Positions 1 to 9,077 of a stretch of 64,000 nucleotides of DNA are shown here, one piece after another (positions within the stretch are counted from its first letter, which is position 1; every line of letters begins with the position of its first letter). Below the pieces are notes generated by a model. It saw only the letters and a program-made list of their open reading frames with translations, did no database searches and was not told where the DNA came from. Source of the stretch: Nitzschia sp. DOCU1 (taxonomy: Eukaryota > Bacillariophyta > Bacillariophyceae > Bacillariales > Bacillariaceae). Made by a program: the position numbers and the translations under genes. The stretch is taken from NCBI GenBank assembly GCA_951394045.1, contig OX595985.1, positions 930,001-994,000 on the forward strand. The letters are read 5' to 3'.

Positions 1-310
1 AAAGCGAGCCTGCCCAACAAAAGATACATCATCAACGCGCTACCGCGGCCTCCGCGTGTCAATGCCCAGCACTATCTATCTAGAGCTACTACTAGCCTAT
101 CGTACCGGTAACTTGAAAACAGATAAACTCCAAGATTCCAATTCGCATTGTCATCGTCGTCGTCGACATTTGAACAGGATATGTTCATCTCCCGAACCGT
201 CATTCTCAACAAAGCTCTACACAATCCTCATTATTTGTCTGTGTCTGCAAACAGCTCTGGCCCTTCCACGAGAACTATCTTTACTCGAAACAACCCACAA
301 CCCCATAATG

Positions 311-697
311 TCATCCGCCGGAAATCCTGATGCCATTGCCCCATTCCACTTGTTCCAACACATTTGAAAGAAACGGCACGTACTGTGGTCCCAAAACGAC
401 ATCTACTTCTGGAACTTTCCATAAGAGATCCTGTCCATCTTGTTGCGCCACACAACCCGTGACAATCAACGCAATTTCTTCTCCTTTTCGTTTTCGAGCG
501 CAATAGGGCCCTAGCAAATCATACAACTTTTGTTTGGCATGATCCGCCCGTGCCGCCAATGAGAGTTGTAGTTCATTCTCGAGAATTCCTGCTAATCGTT
601 CGCTATCGGCAACATTCATTTGACAGCCATTGGTCTGGATGAAATACGTCTTCTTTTGTGAGGAGAAAGACGTCGAAAGATCCAGTAGTTTGAGCAT
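311..697 (-). pseudogene. Relic of a MiaB-type methylthiotransferase (UPF0004 domain only)
   Basis: The 128-residue reading frame starts with ATG and matches the N-terminal UPF0004 domain of MiaB/CDK5RAP1-type radical-SAM enzymes that thiomethylate tRNA A37. Visible family blocks are QTNGCQMNVADSERLAGIL near residue 22, then HAKQKLYDLLG, then VTGCVAQQ and VDVVLGPQ; the last is close to cyanobacterial/plastid versions. The segment that normally lies between the first two blocks, with the conserved NTC(S/T)IR motif and its cluster-binding cysteine, is absent. The frame then stops after the UPF0004 domain. No radical-SAM CxxxCxxC or TRAM domain is readable in the remaining 310 bases. I infer a decayed copy. 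The alternative is a live gene with a long intron running off the left edge, but the missing internal motif argues against it. Confidence 0.6.
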
Positions 698-833
698 GAC
701 ACCTCGTCCCTTGAGTTTACTTTTTTCCGAGACAAAATGGCATTTCGGCCGGTATTAGCGCCTCGATAGGGACAGTTCCACAGAAGAACACCTAACTTGG
801 CCCAGACGATTCATCCTAGCCGCAATATAAATA

Positions 834-1124
834 TCATTGGTTCTTTTTCTTGACTCTGATTTGCTTCCAAGTCTGCGGGTCGTAAAGGCCTAAACCCTCT
901 TCCCAAGCTTGGACACGCATGGGGCCGACTTTGCTCAGGGTCTTTTGGAACAAGCTAGGGAATAGTTGATTCATGTACAAACCAAGAAGGACCGGGTGTT
1001 CTGCTATCCAGTATTCACCTCCTTGTTGGTGAGATATTGTCATACTGCTAATGAGCAGGGATGTGCATCTGCTGGTTGGCATTTTGAGCTTGGTTTTCAT
1101 CGTAGTCTTGTCCACCGTCTTCAT
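834..1124 (-). other. Unrecognised reading frame, possible 3' exon or relic
   Basis: A 96-codon ATG frame whose last 60 residues (from GGEYWIAEHPVLLGLYMNQL) look protein-like, with aromatic and hydrophobic residues and a basic KKKNQ end. A possible 3' splice site lies just before GGEYW, so this could be the last exon of a gene. I find no convincing upstream exon and recognise no family. It sits between two broken genes, so it may also be debris. Confidence 0.25.
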
Positions 1125-1170
1125 GCCATCAGTATCTACGCCATTCTTCTTACCAGTAGAACCCCCAATA

Positions 1171-1357
1171 TGGCTTTGATGAAATTCCGTGTCGGTGGAT
1201 CCGGGAAGTTGTTAGAGCACTTGAAAAGAAGGAAGGTCTTGATTGAAATGGAGTCACCAAAGTGATGCGTGACGCCCATATCAACATGACGCTGACGGAT
1301 GAAATCTTAAGGGATGCCATTTTTGTATGGACGCGGAAGAAGATAAATTTCGAGTAG
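1171..1357 (+). pseudogene. Possible Sm/LSm-like gene relic, frame-disrupted
   Basis: From the ATG at 1171 the first frame reads MALMKFRVGGSGKLLEHLKR and continues RKVLIEMES before a stop. This resembles the first Sm-fold strands (hydrophobic, then VxIEM). One frame over, the sequence continues at once with VTKVMRDAHINMTLTDE, close to the Sm1 signature (D..MN..L.D), followed by IFVWTRKKINFE, which could be a worn Sm2 strand. The roughly nine residues that normally connect the two Sm1 strands are missing at the frame switch. I infer an Sm/LSm copy broken by a small deletion. The match is by eye and short. Confidence 0.35.
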
Positions 1358-2041
1358 GACTTTTCTCTGCAGGCAAGATAGCTCAGTCTACCGGGTAGGC
1401 TGATGGTGATGGACGTAATGCTTCTGGCAATCCATAGGTCCATCAACCCACGGATACTATTTCATCGCTTTTAAGTGCTCTTTTGAACTTGCCGACACGA
1501 GAGGACTATTCCATTCAAACGAAAAGGTGATGGCGTCACGTCATCGCACCGTCCGTGCGCCAAGATGATGTGCACGATGATGCTTCCGCGTGGATCTTCC
1601 ATTCGACAAGTTGTGAACTCGTTCGGCTCTTGGCATCAAGTTTGCATCACTGTCTGTCTGTCCGATTAACACTCCGCGCGAGCGCGTCCGTCTTCTCCTA
1701 CTGAGGAATGTTTCTCGACGAATTCGTGCTCTGCACAAGACTTGGAAACAAACTAACCGATAGTCAAACTCATGTGGGCAATGTCGCTTCGATTTTCACC
1801 TCGAAAATCAATGAAGCGACCAAGAACTTGGCTATTTGGAAAACCTGGGAAGCCATAGTAATGGCCCTATTTTGTTCTTGCTGGCCGAAAAGATCTGAAT
1901 TTGACCGGTGACCGGATTCTTTTGCACTACCAGACTTTGAAACATTTGGAACGATCGTCCAGAAGAAATGGGTTGCTTTCGTTGTCATAAAAACAAACAT
2001 CGTTGTCTTTCAAAGGACGATATCGCACAATACACAACACA
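1358..2041. other. Gap between relics and secreted hydrolase gene
   Basis: No supported gene. The stretch 1538-1543 is ACGTCA, the reverse of TGACGT, which is the core of diatom CO2/cAMP-responsive elements. A single hexamer is weak evidence. The 3' part is the presumed promoter of the gene starting at 2042. Confidence 0.3.
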
Positions 2042-3487
2042 ATGAAATTCCTTGTGTTTGGTCTTTCACTCACCACCTTGTCGCTGGTCGCAAATCTTCC
2101 TCAATCTTCGGCTCGAAGATTGGGCGAAACTCGGCAGAAGGAGAGACAAGCTCAGTCCAGTCGGCCCGCCTTCAACGACAACTATTTCATCGGAACACAG
2201 GCTATCGTCTCGCCACAATGGAACAATCGATACCGTGTTGCACCCTTTGCGGACCATGACTATTTGGAAGAAGGTTATGACATGTTGACTGAGATGCGGG
2301 AAGGCGTTGCTGATACTGGTATGAATCATTTCAAGTTCAAGCTGGCACCCAACACATGCATAAGCTACCAGCTGCCCTGCGATGACAGCGAGATCAGCTC
2401 CCTCACAGAGCTTTCTCAGGTCCCTGAGATCGCCGCTACGCTGTCGGATCCGAACTTAAAGTGGTATCACATTTGGGGTTACAGTTACAATCTTCCCAAA
2501 AAGCTCAATGAAGCCTTTACCGACGAGCAGATGGACGCTGAATACATCGAGGTCTACAACTGGGCGAAACACATGCTACAAACTTACAGCAACACTGGAA
2601 AAGTATTCTTTCTTGGAAACTGGGAAGGTGATTGGGAACTCATGGGCTCCAGCGGGTGCGTCTCGAACGGGGTATATAACTTCGATTGTGCGCCGTCGGA
2701 TGAAGTCGTCGAAAAATACATCAAGATGACTTCTACACGTCAAGCAGCCATCAATGACGCCAAAGCTAACTTTGGAACTGAAGGAGTGAACATCTTCTTC
2801 TACATTGAATTCAACTTGGCCGAATCGAACTATAAGAATCATCCCACTATATCAGGCGAACAGAGACCCACCATGCTCAATTCGGTAGTGCCAGCGGTCA
2901 ATCCTGACTTCCTCAGTTTCAGCAGCTACAAGAGCACGAACGCCTACATGGATCACACAGGCCAGAATTTCGATCAACAGGCAGTGGACGAAAGCTTCTG
3001 GAGTCTGCTCGACTACGCCGAGAGCAAGTTGTCTTCCACTAGCACGGATATGAGTGTGGTTCTGGGAGACACGACGCGGCGGGTGTTCATTGGCGAGTTC
3101 AGCCCCGTCAACTCGCGTGATCCTTCGCTCTTTGTTCCCAGCGCTGCCCAAGTCTTCCGAGCGGCGCTGCAATGGGGTTGCCCGTTTGTATTGGTACGTT
3201 TCGAAATAATGCAGGTTGTGTGTTCGGCTTCCTATTTCAAACTAACATCATCACATCCCCCTTAATTCTTCTTGTCGTTGCTGCAGCATTGGGCGGCCTA
3301 CGATAATGGCTCCAATGCCGTCCCGTTGTTTCCTCGCGACAGCCAGGATATTTACACACCGACGCCTCTGCGTCAATTATTCAAAGACTATTCAGAAGAG
3401 GCCAGGTCGTTTGTTGCCAATAACTCTCCTTCCGTCGACGAACTCCGATGGTGGGCCGTCGAGTGGTTTCGATCCCAGTATTCATAA
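2042..3487 (+). CDS. Secreted TIM-barrel glycosidase-like protein
   Basis: Two exons, 2042-3193 and 3287-3487, joined in phase 0 across a 93-nt GTACGT...GCAG intron to give 450 residues. I start at the ATG that opens a clear signal peptide (MKFLVFGLSLTTLSLVANL, followed by a small-residue cleavage region); the frame is open slightly upstream but has no ATG there. Two glutamates sit in contexts typical of retaining clan-A glycosidases: NWEGDWEL near residue 200 and FIGEFSP near residue 355. Aromatic residues (WYHIWGYSY, RWWAVEWF) are abundant, as in sugar-binding clefts. I cannot assign a GH family, and the substrate is unknown. Secretion to the ER, cell surface or outside is predicted from the signal peptide. 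It could instead be a non-catalytic barrel protein. Confidence 0.75.
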
Positions 3488-3940
3488 GGCGTGGAGAAAC
3501 GTGCTCCGCAACTAATGCAATTTTGGACGATAGAATAGATGAAGTGGTTGTATCATATGTAATATTATAGATGGCATTAAGAAGCTAGCAAGTTATGTCA
3601 TGATGGTTAAAGTATCAAACGAAACAATAGGATATCACAACTTTCTACTTTGATGCTTCTCTAGCTTGCTCGGAGTAGTCTTGCATAGGGCTGACGTCGC
3701 AGAGAATTCTGGCGTGGCGCGCGCTGAGTCAAATTGTATGTACAACAGGTATGCATTACACGACCATTGTCGAGGTGCTCTCAAAATTCCAGTCCCGGTC
3801 CTGTTCGGCGCTTCACAACAAACCACAAAAATGAAGCTCGTCGACGACTCCGTCTTGCTTCACTACTCTTTCGTACTTCCGCCACGTTGTATTCATAGAG
3901 AGGATAGCGAGAGTGCTTTGTTGTGTTGTGAGATTGCGGG
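3488..3940. other. Intergenic, two same-strand genes
   Basis: AT-rich 3' flank of the hydrolase followed by the upstream region of the acetyltransferase. I see no gene or repeat in it. Confidence 0.4.
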
Positions 3941-5157
3941 ATGGAATCCCTTACCGTATCGTCCGTTCATTGTTGTATCAACCAAGTTCTGGATGACAGT
4001 GCGGAGACAGCATGGCAAAATCTTTTGAAGGAACGAAGTTTCCGCCTGGAACACGCCACGACGTCAACCGCATGGAAATCTCTGTTGGAGTTTATTGGGA
4101 ACGGGGAAAGCGATAACAATACGACTGATTTGTCAGCTTCAATTCCTTACTTTTTTGGTCTGGGTCTTTACTCAAACAACAGGAAACTTTGCGGCGTTAT
4201 AACTCTGTACTTGGCCTATTCCACTTGGGACGGCCGATGCTTGTTCATTGACAGGCTCGACTCTCCTGACCCGAAAGACGCCGACCTAGAGAAGACCCTG
4301 CTTCGACCATTGACGCAAATTGCTATCAAGTTAAAATGCGCTCGATTGAACTGGAGAGTAAGTGGAATTGCATTGTTGCGCGTGGGCTCGATGTAATAGT
4401 GCCTGACAGTATCATCATGTGTGGGTCTTTTTTACAGAAGATCGACATTCCCACCTGGTACAAAAATGACCCGCTCCACCCACCCGAGATTCTTCATGAT
4501 TGGCTTACCTTGAGGATGGACCGACCCGCAATGATCACTTACACTGGAGCCACCACTGAGGAAATAAACTCATCTAGAGATGAAACAATGTTGTCGCTTC
4601 CGTTGGTTCACGAGTCTGTGAAGCAATGCCTTGCAACTGTCAACGATGCATCTTCAAACAACAATTTTCGATTTCGGCTGGCAACGGGGGCGGATGTGGA
4701 CACTATCGCACGCTTGGTGCAAGGTCTAGCAACCTATGAAAAAGAACCAGATGCCGTCAATGTAACCTCGCACCACTATCTTTGCGATGGAGGGTCGGAC
4801 GAACCACTATTTTACTGCTTGTTGTTGGAGGATGCCAAGAGTCCTTCCGGATCAGAGTCCTATTGCTGTGGTATGGCTTTTTTCTACTTTGGGTATGAAT
4901 CGGGTCGGGGACGTTTCTTGTACTTGGAGGATTTGTATTTGGAGGATGCCTATCGAAAACTTGGTGGTGGAAGTCTGGCAATGAAATCCTTGGCGCGGAT
5001 CTGCTTGGCACTTGACTGTCAAAACTTTTATTGGGTGGCACTGGACTGGAATACTCCAGCCTTGAATCTATACGAAAAGATAGGAGCCAAGGTTCAACAG
5101 GGTGTGTTGACGGTGCGTTTTACGAACGACAAACTCAAATCCTTTGCTGGCATTTAG
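3941..5157 (+). CDS. Two-domain GNAT acetyltransferase, spermidine N1-acetyltransferase-like
   Basis: Exons 3941-4357 and 4438-5157 (80-nt GTAAGT...ACAG intron, phase 0) give 378 residues. The C-terminal half is a full GNAT domain of the SSAT type: RFRLATGADVDTIARLVQGL, DEPLFYCLL, then GRGRFLYLEDLYLEDAYRKL with the acetyl-CoA loop as LGGGSLAM, and ALDWNTPALNLYEKIGA. Known SSATs acetylate polyamines or other diamines with acetyl-CoA. The N-terminal half repeats the same fold (GVITLYLAYSTWDGRCLFID, KLKCARLNWR) but has lost the CoA loop, so it is probably a non-catalytic or regulatory domain. The intron falls at the end of the N-domain motif LNWR. A paralogue with the same layout and intron position lies at 19402-20740. 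No targeting signal is visible, so a cytosolic role is likely. Confidence 0.85.
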
Positions 5158-5186
5158 CCGAGTAAACTCGCGGTGCTGTAACGCGA

Positions 5187-5414
5187 CCAGAAGGTCGTAT
5201 TAGTTGATCGGTGTCTCGTAAACAGATGTAGTTGTGTTGCTAGTGGCCGCCTTGTACAGACTAATGAAAGGTAAAATTTCCCGCAGCGAGAAAATCCTCG
5301 TTGCAGTACTGCTACTAGAAGGCCGTATTACTTGATCGGTATCTCGTAAACAGACGCAGTTGTGTTGCTAGTGACCGCCTTGTACAGATTAATGGAAGGC
5401 AAAATTTCCTGCAG
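5187..5414 (+). repeat. Imperfect 100-bp direct repeat, two copies
   Basis: Copies 5187-5286 and 5315-5414 start 128 bp apart. I count 11 differences in 100 positions, ten of them transitions. The pair fills the gap between the convergent ends of the acetyltransferase and CorA genes, and the second copy ends four bases before the CorA stop codon. It looks like a duplicated 3'-flank segment. Confidence 0.85.
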
Positions 5415-5417
5415 TAG

Positions 5418-6602
5418 CTAGTCGAACCACCCATGCCTTCGAAAGTAGTACGCCATCGAACTGGCGACGGTGCACATGAACAGAAGCGCAAAAGGATAAG
5501 AGTATGGTCCAGAAAGTTCGGGCATTTGCTGAAAGTTCATCCCCCAGATAGATGACAAAAGTGTCAAGGGAAGAAAGATAGCAGACAGGGCCGTTAGGCA
5601 TCCCACCCTTCGATTCAAAACACTGTGTTCGTGCTGCTCCAATCGCTGCCTTAGATCGGCGATATGCTTCTCCAGACGCACCGTCATTCGTTCAGTCGCC
5701 CCAGCCATTGCAACGAGACTCCCCAGAGAACCTGTCATTGAAGGGAAATCAAATCCATCAGCTCCAATGGCAGCGGCTGAAAAGGACTGTACGCATTCGG
5801 ATTGTTCCTCGGCGACAGACATCAAGTGCAAGAGCTTATCTTTAGCAGCAATGATTTCCTCAATTTGCACAGACATAATATCACGATCCATACTTTCATC
5901 CATGGCCAGGACGGCATGCCGTAGTTCTCGAGTGGACCGCGAGGTCCGATCGAGATGAAAGCGGAACCAGGCAATTAACGCTCCAGCACTTGACGGCCGG
6001 GGCAGACGCTCTGGTTCGTTCATGTAATTGAGGGCCTGCAAAAACAGACCACCAGTCTCGTTTCGAGGGCACGTAGTGAAGGTGATCAACATGTTCCGAA
6101 GTGCTAACGCAGAAACGTGCGTCATTTCGTCGAAAGTGGTGGTTTCGGGTAGGATTCGAAGAACTGCCAAGCAATTGCGTTGAAGCGGAACCACCTGACT
6201 CGCCCACGTGTCTGAAGAGGCTGCTAACACGTCGATTACAAAATTCGGCAGATTAAGTCCATGCAGCCAAGCTCGTAGTTCGCTCAAATCCTCGGGCCCT
6301 GCATCGATGTCCACCCAATAGTGTTTTTTGCCGGTCTTGGCCCCCGCCAGTGCCTCGGAAGGTCCACACCTTTTGAACATGCCGTTCTTTGTAATCTTCC
6401 GAGCCCGAATCTTCATTCCAGGAAGAGCCGTAATTTCCTTGAGATTCGATTGGACGCTATGTTCTCCGACAGATTCATCGCGGCGGTACAGCGGGGTGTG
6501 CTCATTGGTCGGAGGATTTTCTTCATCGTGGCTGCCACTGCCCGAAGATTCCGCACTGGAGTAGCCTTTAGAAAATGCGGATCTTATTGTTTCTGGTCTC
6601 AT
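5418..6602 (-). CDS. CorA-type divalent metal (Mg2+) channel
   Basis: Single exon of 394 residues with an ATG start. The C-terminus has the family hallmark: a long helix (ATERMTVRLEKHIADLRQRL, then EQHEHSVLNRR), a first membrane segment (LTALSAIFLPLTLLSSIW), the GMN selectivity loop at about residue 355 followed by MPEL, and a second membrane segment ending in RRHGWFD. CorA proteins are homopentameric channels for Mg2+ and related ions. The N-terminal 70 residues are Ser/Glu-rich with no clear transit peptide, so plasma membrane, vacuole or mitochondrion are all possible. GMN plus MPEL after a long soluble domain fits a bacterial CorA/ZntB-like branch. It is convergent with the acetyltransferase gene. 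Confidence 0.9.
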   Translation of the reverse strand: MRPETIRSAFSKGYSSAESSGSGSHDEENPPTNEHTPLYRRDESVGEHSVQSNLKEITALPGMKIRARKITKNGMFKRCGPSEALAGAKTGKKHYWVDIDAGPEDLSELRAWLHGLNLPNFVIDVLAASSDTWASQVVPLQRNCLAVLRILPETTTFDEMTHVSALALRNMLITFTTCPRNETGGLFLQALNYMNEPERLPRPSSAGALIAWFRFHLDRTSRSTRELRHAVLAMDESMDRDIMSVQIEEIIAAKDKLLHLMSVAEEQSECVQSFSAAAIGADGFDFPSMTGSLGSLVAMAGATERMTVRLEKHIADLRQRLEQHEHSVLNRRVGCLTALSAIFLPLTLLSSIWGMNFQQMPELSGPYSYPFALLFMCTVASSMAYYFRRHGWFD

Positions 6603-7296
6603 GATGTTTGTCGGTCGAATTGTCTTGCTGTCACCTCCACCATTTCTAATGGGGTTGTTTCTCAGGAGTCAACGCAGGACTTCTCCACCTGCCGATAGGG
6701 AGAAACTCCACTCGTGTTCCGTCATTTTTGTTCTGCCTCCGCAGACGGAAGCGAAGGTCTATCGCACCGACCGCAGGAAAAGAGACACGTGCTGGCGGCG
6801 CGCGCCATCGCATCTTGTTTTTTCCTTCCGACATCGCGCACGAGGCGCGCGTCAACTTGTGATGACGTCGGCGTACCAGGTACCATGCCTCCGACCTATT
6901 GGCGATAGCGCGCCAAGGCATGACATCCTCGCAGGCGTCGCCCGCCGACCAGTTTAGCGAGCACAATTCTCCCATGTGTTTGTCACGCGACACCCAAAAG
7001 AGCGATTCTGTTATCACCGTTCCAACGAAATTGGTAGCCAATCCTCGCAAAGGTGTGACAGCGCGTCCACAGAGAATATTCAAATTCCTCTAAGGAAGCT
7101 GTAGCTGCTATTGGAGGGAGACTAGTCAGTCTGCCAGATCCACTGCAGTGTTTTGAATATCGAACATTTGACTTGGTCAATGGACCACATTTATTAAACT
7201 GCAAAGAGCTAACATCGATAACAAAGCCATTGGATTCAAGTTGCCCAAATAACACCAACGTTTCCTTCATCACTGAAGGATAAAAACTGGATAAAG
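6603..7296. other. Divergent promoter region between CorA and coiled-coil gene
   Basis: About 700 bp between two outward-facing genes. It contains TGACGT at 6863-6868 (core of diatom CO2/cAMP-responsive elements) next to GC-rich, CGCG-containing sequence near 6797-6850. Open frames here look like chance frames; none shows a domain. Confidence 0.35.
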
Positions 7297-8961
7297 ATGA
7301 GAGTTTCTATCATCGTGCCAACGTGTCAAGGACATCCCAACGACACCTTATCCCCCAAGGCAAACCCTTCGATTGTTTATTCTCTAGATGAAACTGTGTC
7401 GACGGAATCAGGTTCGATGTCGGAAGTTTATACTACCGAAGACTCTCGAGATGAGAAAGACTTTGACGATTACTACTATGATACCGACATTACCACTTCT
7501 TCCGACGATGACGACGAATCCGAAAGTGACCACTCCAGGGAGAATCACAACAGTGACAGCTCACACTCTCGAGGTCACAATTCCCACTCTAGAGGCAAGG
7601 GTCTCATTGCCCGTTTGAGAGAGAAGAATCACAGTGCCCACTCGAAAGAACAGTATCGCCACAGCCCACATGTTGTGAGTGAAACTGGGAACAGTACCCA
7701 TTCTAAAGAAAAGAGTCAGAGTGCGCGTTGGCGAGAGAAAATCATGAGTCCTATCGCCAAGGCATCACCAGAAAAAGACCCTTTGTCGTCAGATGCTCGA
7801 TACAACGCTCTTGTTGTCGGAAAGACACCCAATATGTCCAACAAAAACTTCGTTGTCGAGCCACTTCAGCAGCAACGGACTTTTCCCTCCCAGGCTTCTG
7901 TCAGCACCGAGAATTCGTCGTCCGCGGGGGTGAGACTATCCAGTCACGATCGCTCACAAGGAAAATCTGTTTCGAGCGAAGAGATGTACCAACGACTGGT
8001 GGTTGGTGCACCACCGGTGGCTGCGAGAATATTCGAGAAACAACAAACGGCCTCGCTCCACTCTGGTTCCTTTCAAAGTACTGAGTCCAACACCAGCCGA
8101 CATGTTGTCTACCAAGCGTCGAGCGGCAACACTAATTGGGAGTCTTCATTGTCCCCCAATATGGAAGAAGACGATGAGGAGGAGAACGAGGGAGAGAGCC
8201 ATGTGCTTGGCGAGATAAAGAATGGTGCCACGCCCAAAGCACACGCAGTGTCACCAGCCAAGAAGGAGACTGAGAATGCCACCACGCCCAAATCACACGC
8301 AGTGTCACCAGCCAAGAAGGGGATTGAGAATATCACCATGCCCAAAGCAAACGCAGTGTTACCAGCCAAGAAGGATACTGAGGATGTCGCCGCGCCCAAA
8401 GCACAAGCAGTGTCATCAGTCAAGGAGATTGAGAATGTCGCCGCGCAAAAAACACTCGCAGTGTTACGAGCCAAGAAGGAGTCTGTAGACGCCGCGATGG
8501 AAAGCAAGACTCAAGCTCCGTCCATGAAGAGTCTAGTACCAGTCGCCGGGCCGAACAAAGCGAAAAAGACCGTCACGAACATTACCTGCGCTGCCGAGGG
8601 TATGGAGAAGGATTTGTCCTCTATGATTGAATCCCTTGGTATTATACTTCTGGGATGCGGGTCACGACAAGATGTAGATGAGAATCAAGAGGAAGAAATT
8701 GTTCCTGACGAAGACCTGCCAATGACAAGACTGTTTGCGGATCTCCGCAAGCAGCGCCTTCGGAATCAATTTCTTTTGCATGAGCGTAATACCGTGGCGG
8801 AGGAAAACAAGAAGTTGCGGGCGGAGCTCAAAGAACGTGAAAACGAAGTGCAGAACCTAGGGTTGAAGGTGAAACAATTGGAGGAAGAGAAGGAGGAAGC
8901 AATTGAGCATACGAGACTACGCGATGCCAAGCTAGGGGAGATTGTAAACGATCTACTTTGA
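7297..8961 (+). CDS. Ser-rich low-complexity protein with C-terminal coiled coil
   Basis: Single exon of 554 residues with an ATG start. The N-terminal third is acidic and Ser/His-rich, with recurring HSRG and HSKE boxes. Residues about 310-400 hold roughly five copies of an 18-residue unit built on PKAHAVSPAKK. The last 80 residues are a coiled coil (ENKKLRAELKERENEVQNLG and KVKQLEEEKEEA). I recognise no enzyme domain and no targeting sequence. The SPAK/SPIAK sites and many SxxE/SD sites would suit phosphorylation. A scaffold or cytoskeletal role is only a guess. Confidence 0.7.
   Translation: MRVSIIVPTCQGHPNDTLSPKANPSIVYSLDETVSTESGSMSEVYTTEDSRDEKDFDDYYYDTDITTSSDDDDESESDHSRENHNSDSSHSRGHNSHSRGKGLIARLREKNHSAHSKEQYRHSPHVVSETGNSTHSKEKSQSARWREKIMSPIAKASPEKDPLSSDARYNALVVGKTPNMSNKNFVVEPLQQQRTFPSQASVSTENSSSAGVRLSSHDRSQGKSVSSEEMYQRLVVGAPPVAARIFEKQQTASLHSGSFQSTESNTSRHVVYQASSGNTNWESSLSPNMEEDDEEENEGESHVLGEIKNGATPKAHAVSPAKKETENATTPKSHAVSPAKKGIENITMPKANAVLPAKKDTEDVAAPKAQAVSSVKEIENVAAQKTLAVLRAKKESVDAAMESKTQAPSMKSLVPVAGPNKAKKTVTNITCAAEGMEKDLSSMIESLGIILLGCGSRQDVDENQEEEIVPDEDLPMTRLFADLRKQRLRNQFLLHERNTVAEENKKLRAELKERENEVQNLGLKVKQLEEEKEEAIEHTRLRDAKLGEIVNDLL
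8227..8490 (+). repeat. 54-bp tandem coding repeat
   Basis: Inside the coiled-coil gene, about five degenerate 54-bp units encode 18-residue repeats (PKAHAVSPAKKETENATT and variants). The first two units are nearly identical and the later ones drift and lose a codon, which suggests stepwise expansion. Confidence 0.8.
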
Positions 8962-9077
8962 GCTGGTGGAAGTAAGGGTATGGTTCTTGATTTATATTAC
9001 ACAAAGTCGCGACGGCGTAAATTTATAATAGTCACAACTATAAGCATGCGTCCCCCCCCTGTTCGCAAAATCCATTA

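Noticed and set aside
1371..1445. tRNA-like stretch (GATAGCTCAGT box-A-like)
   Set aside because: No matching T-arm (GGTTCRANNCC) or acceptor stem follows at the right distance.
6646..7083. 145-codon minus-strand frame in the CorA upstream region
   Set aside because: Arg/Trp/Cys-rich GC-driven composition, no domain, lies in a divergent promoter.
8109..8507. 132-codon frame opposite the 54-bp repeat
   Set aside because: It is the antisense of the repeat in the Ser-rich protein; its periodicity follows from the sense repeats.
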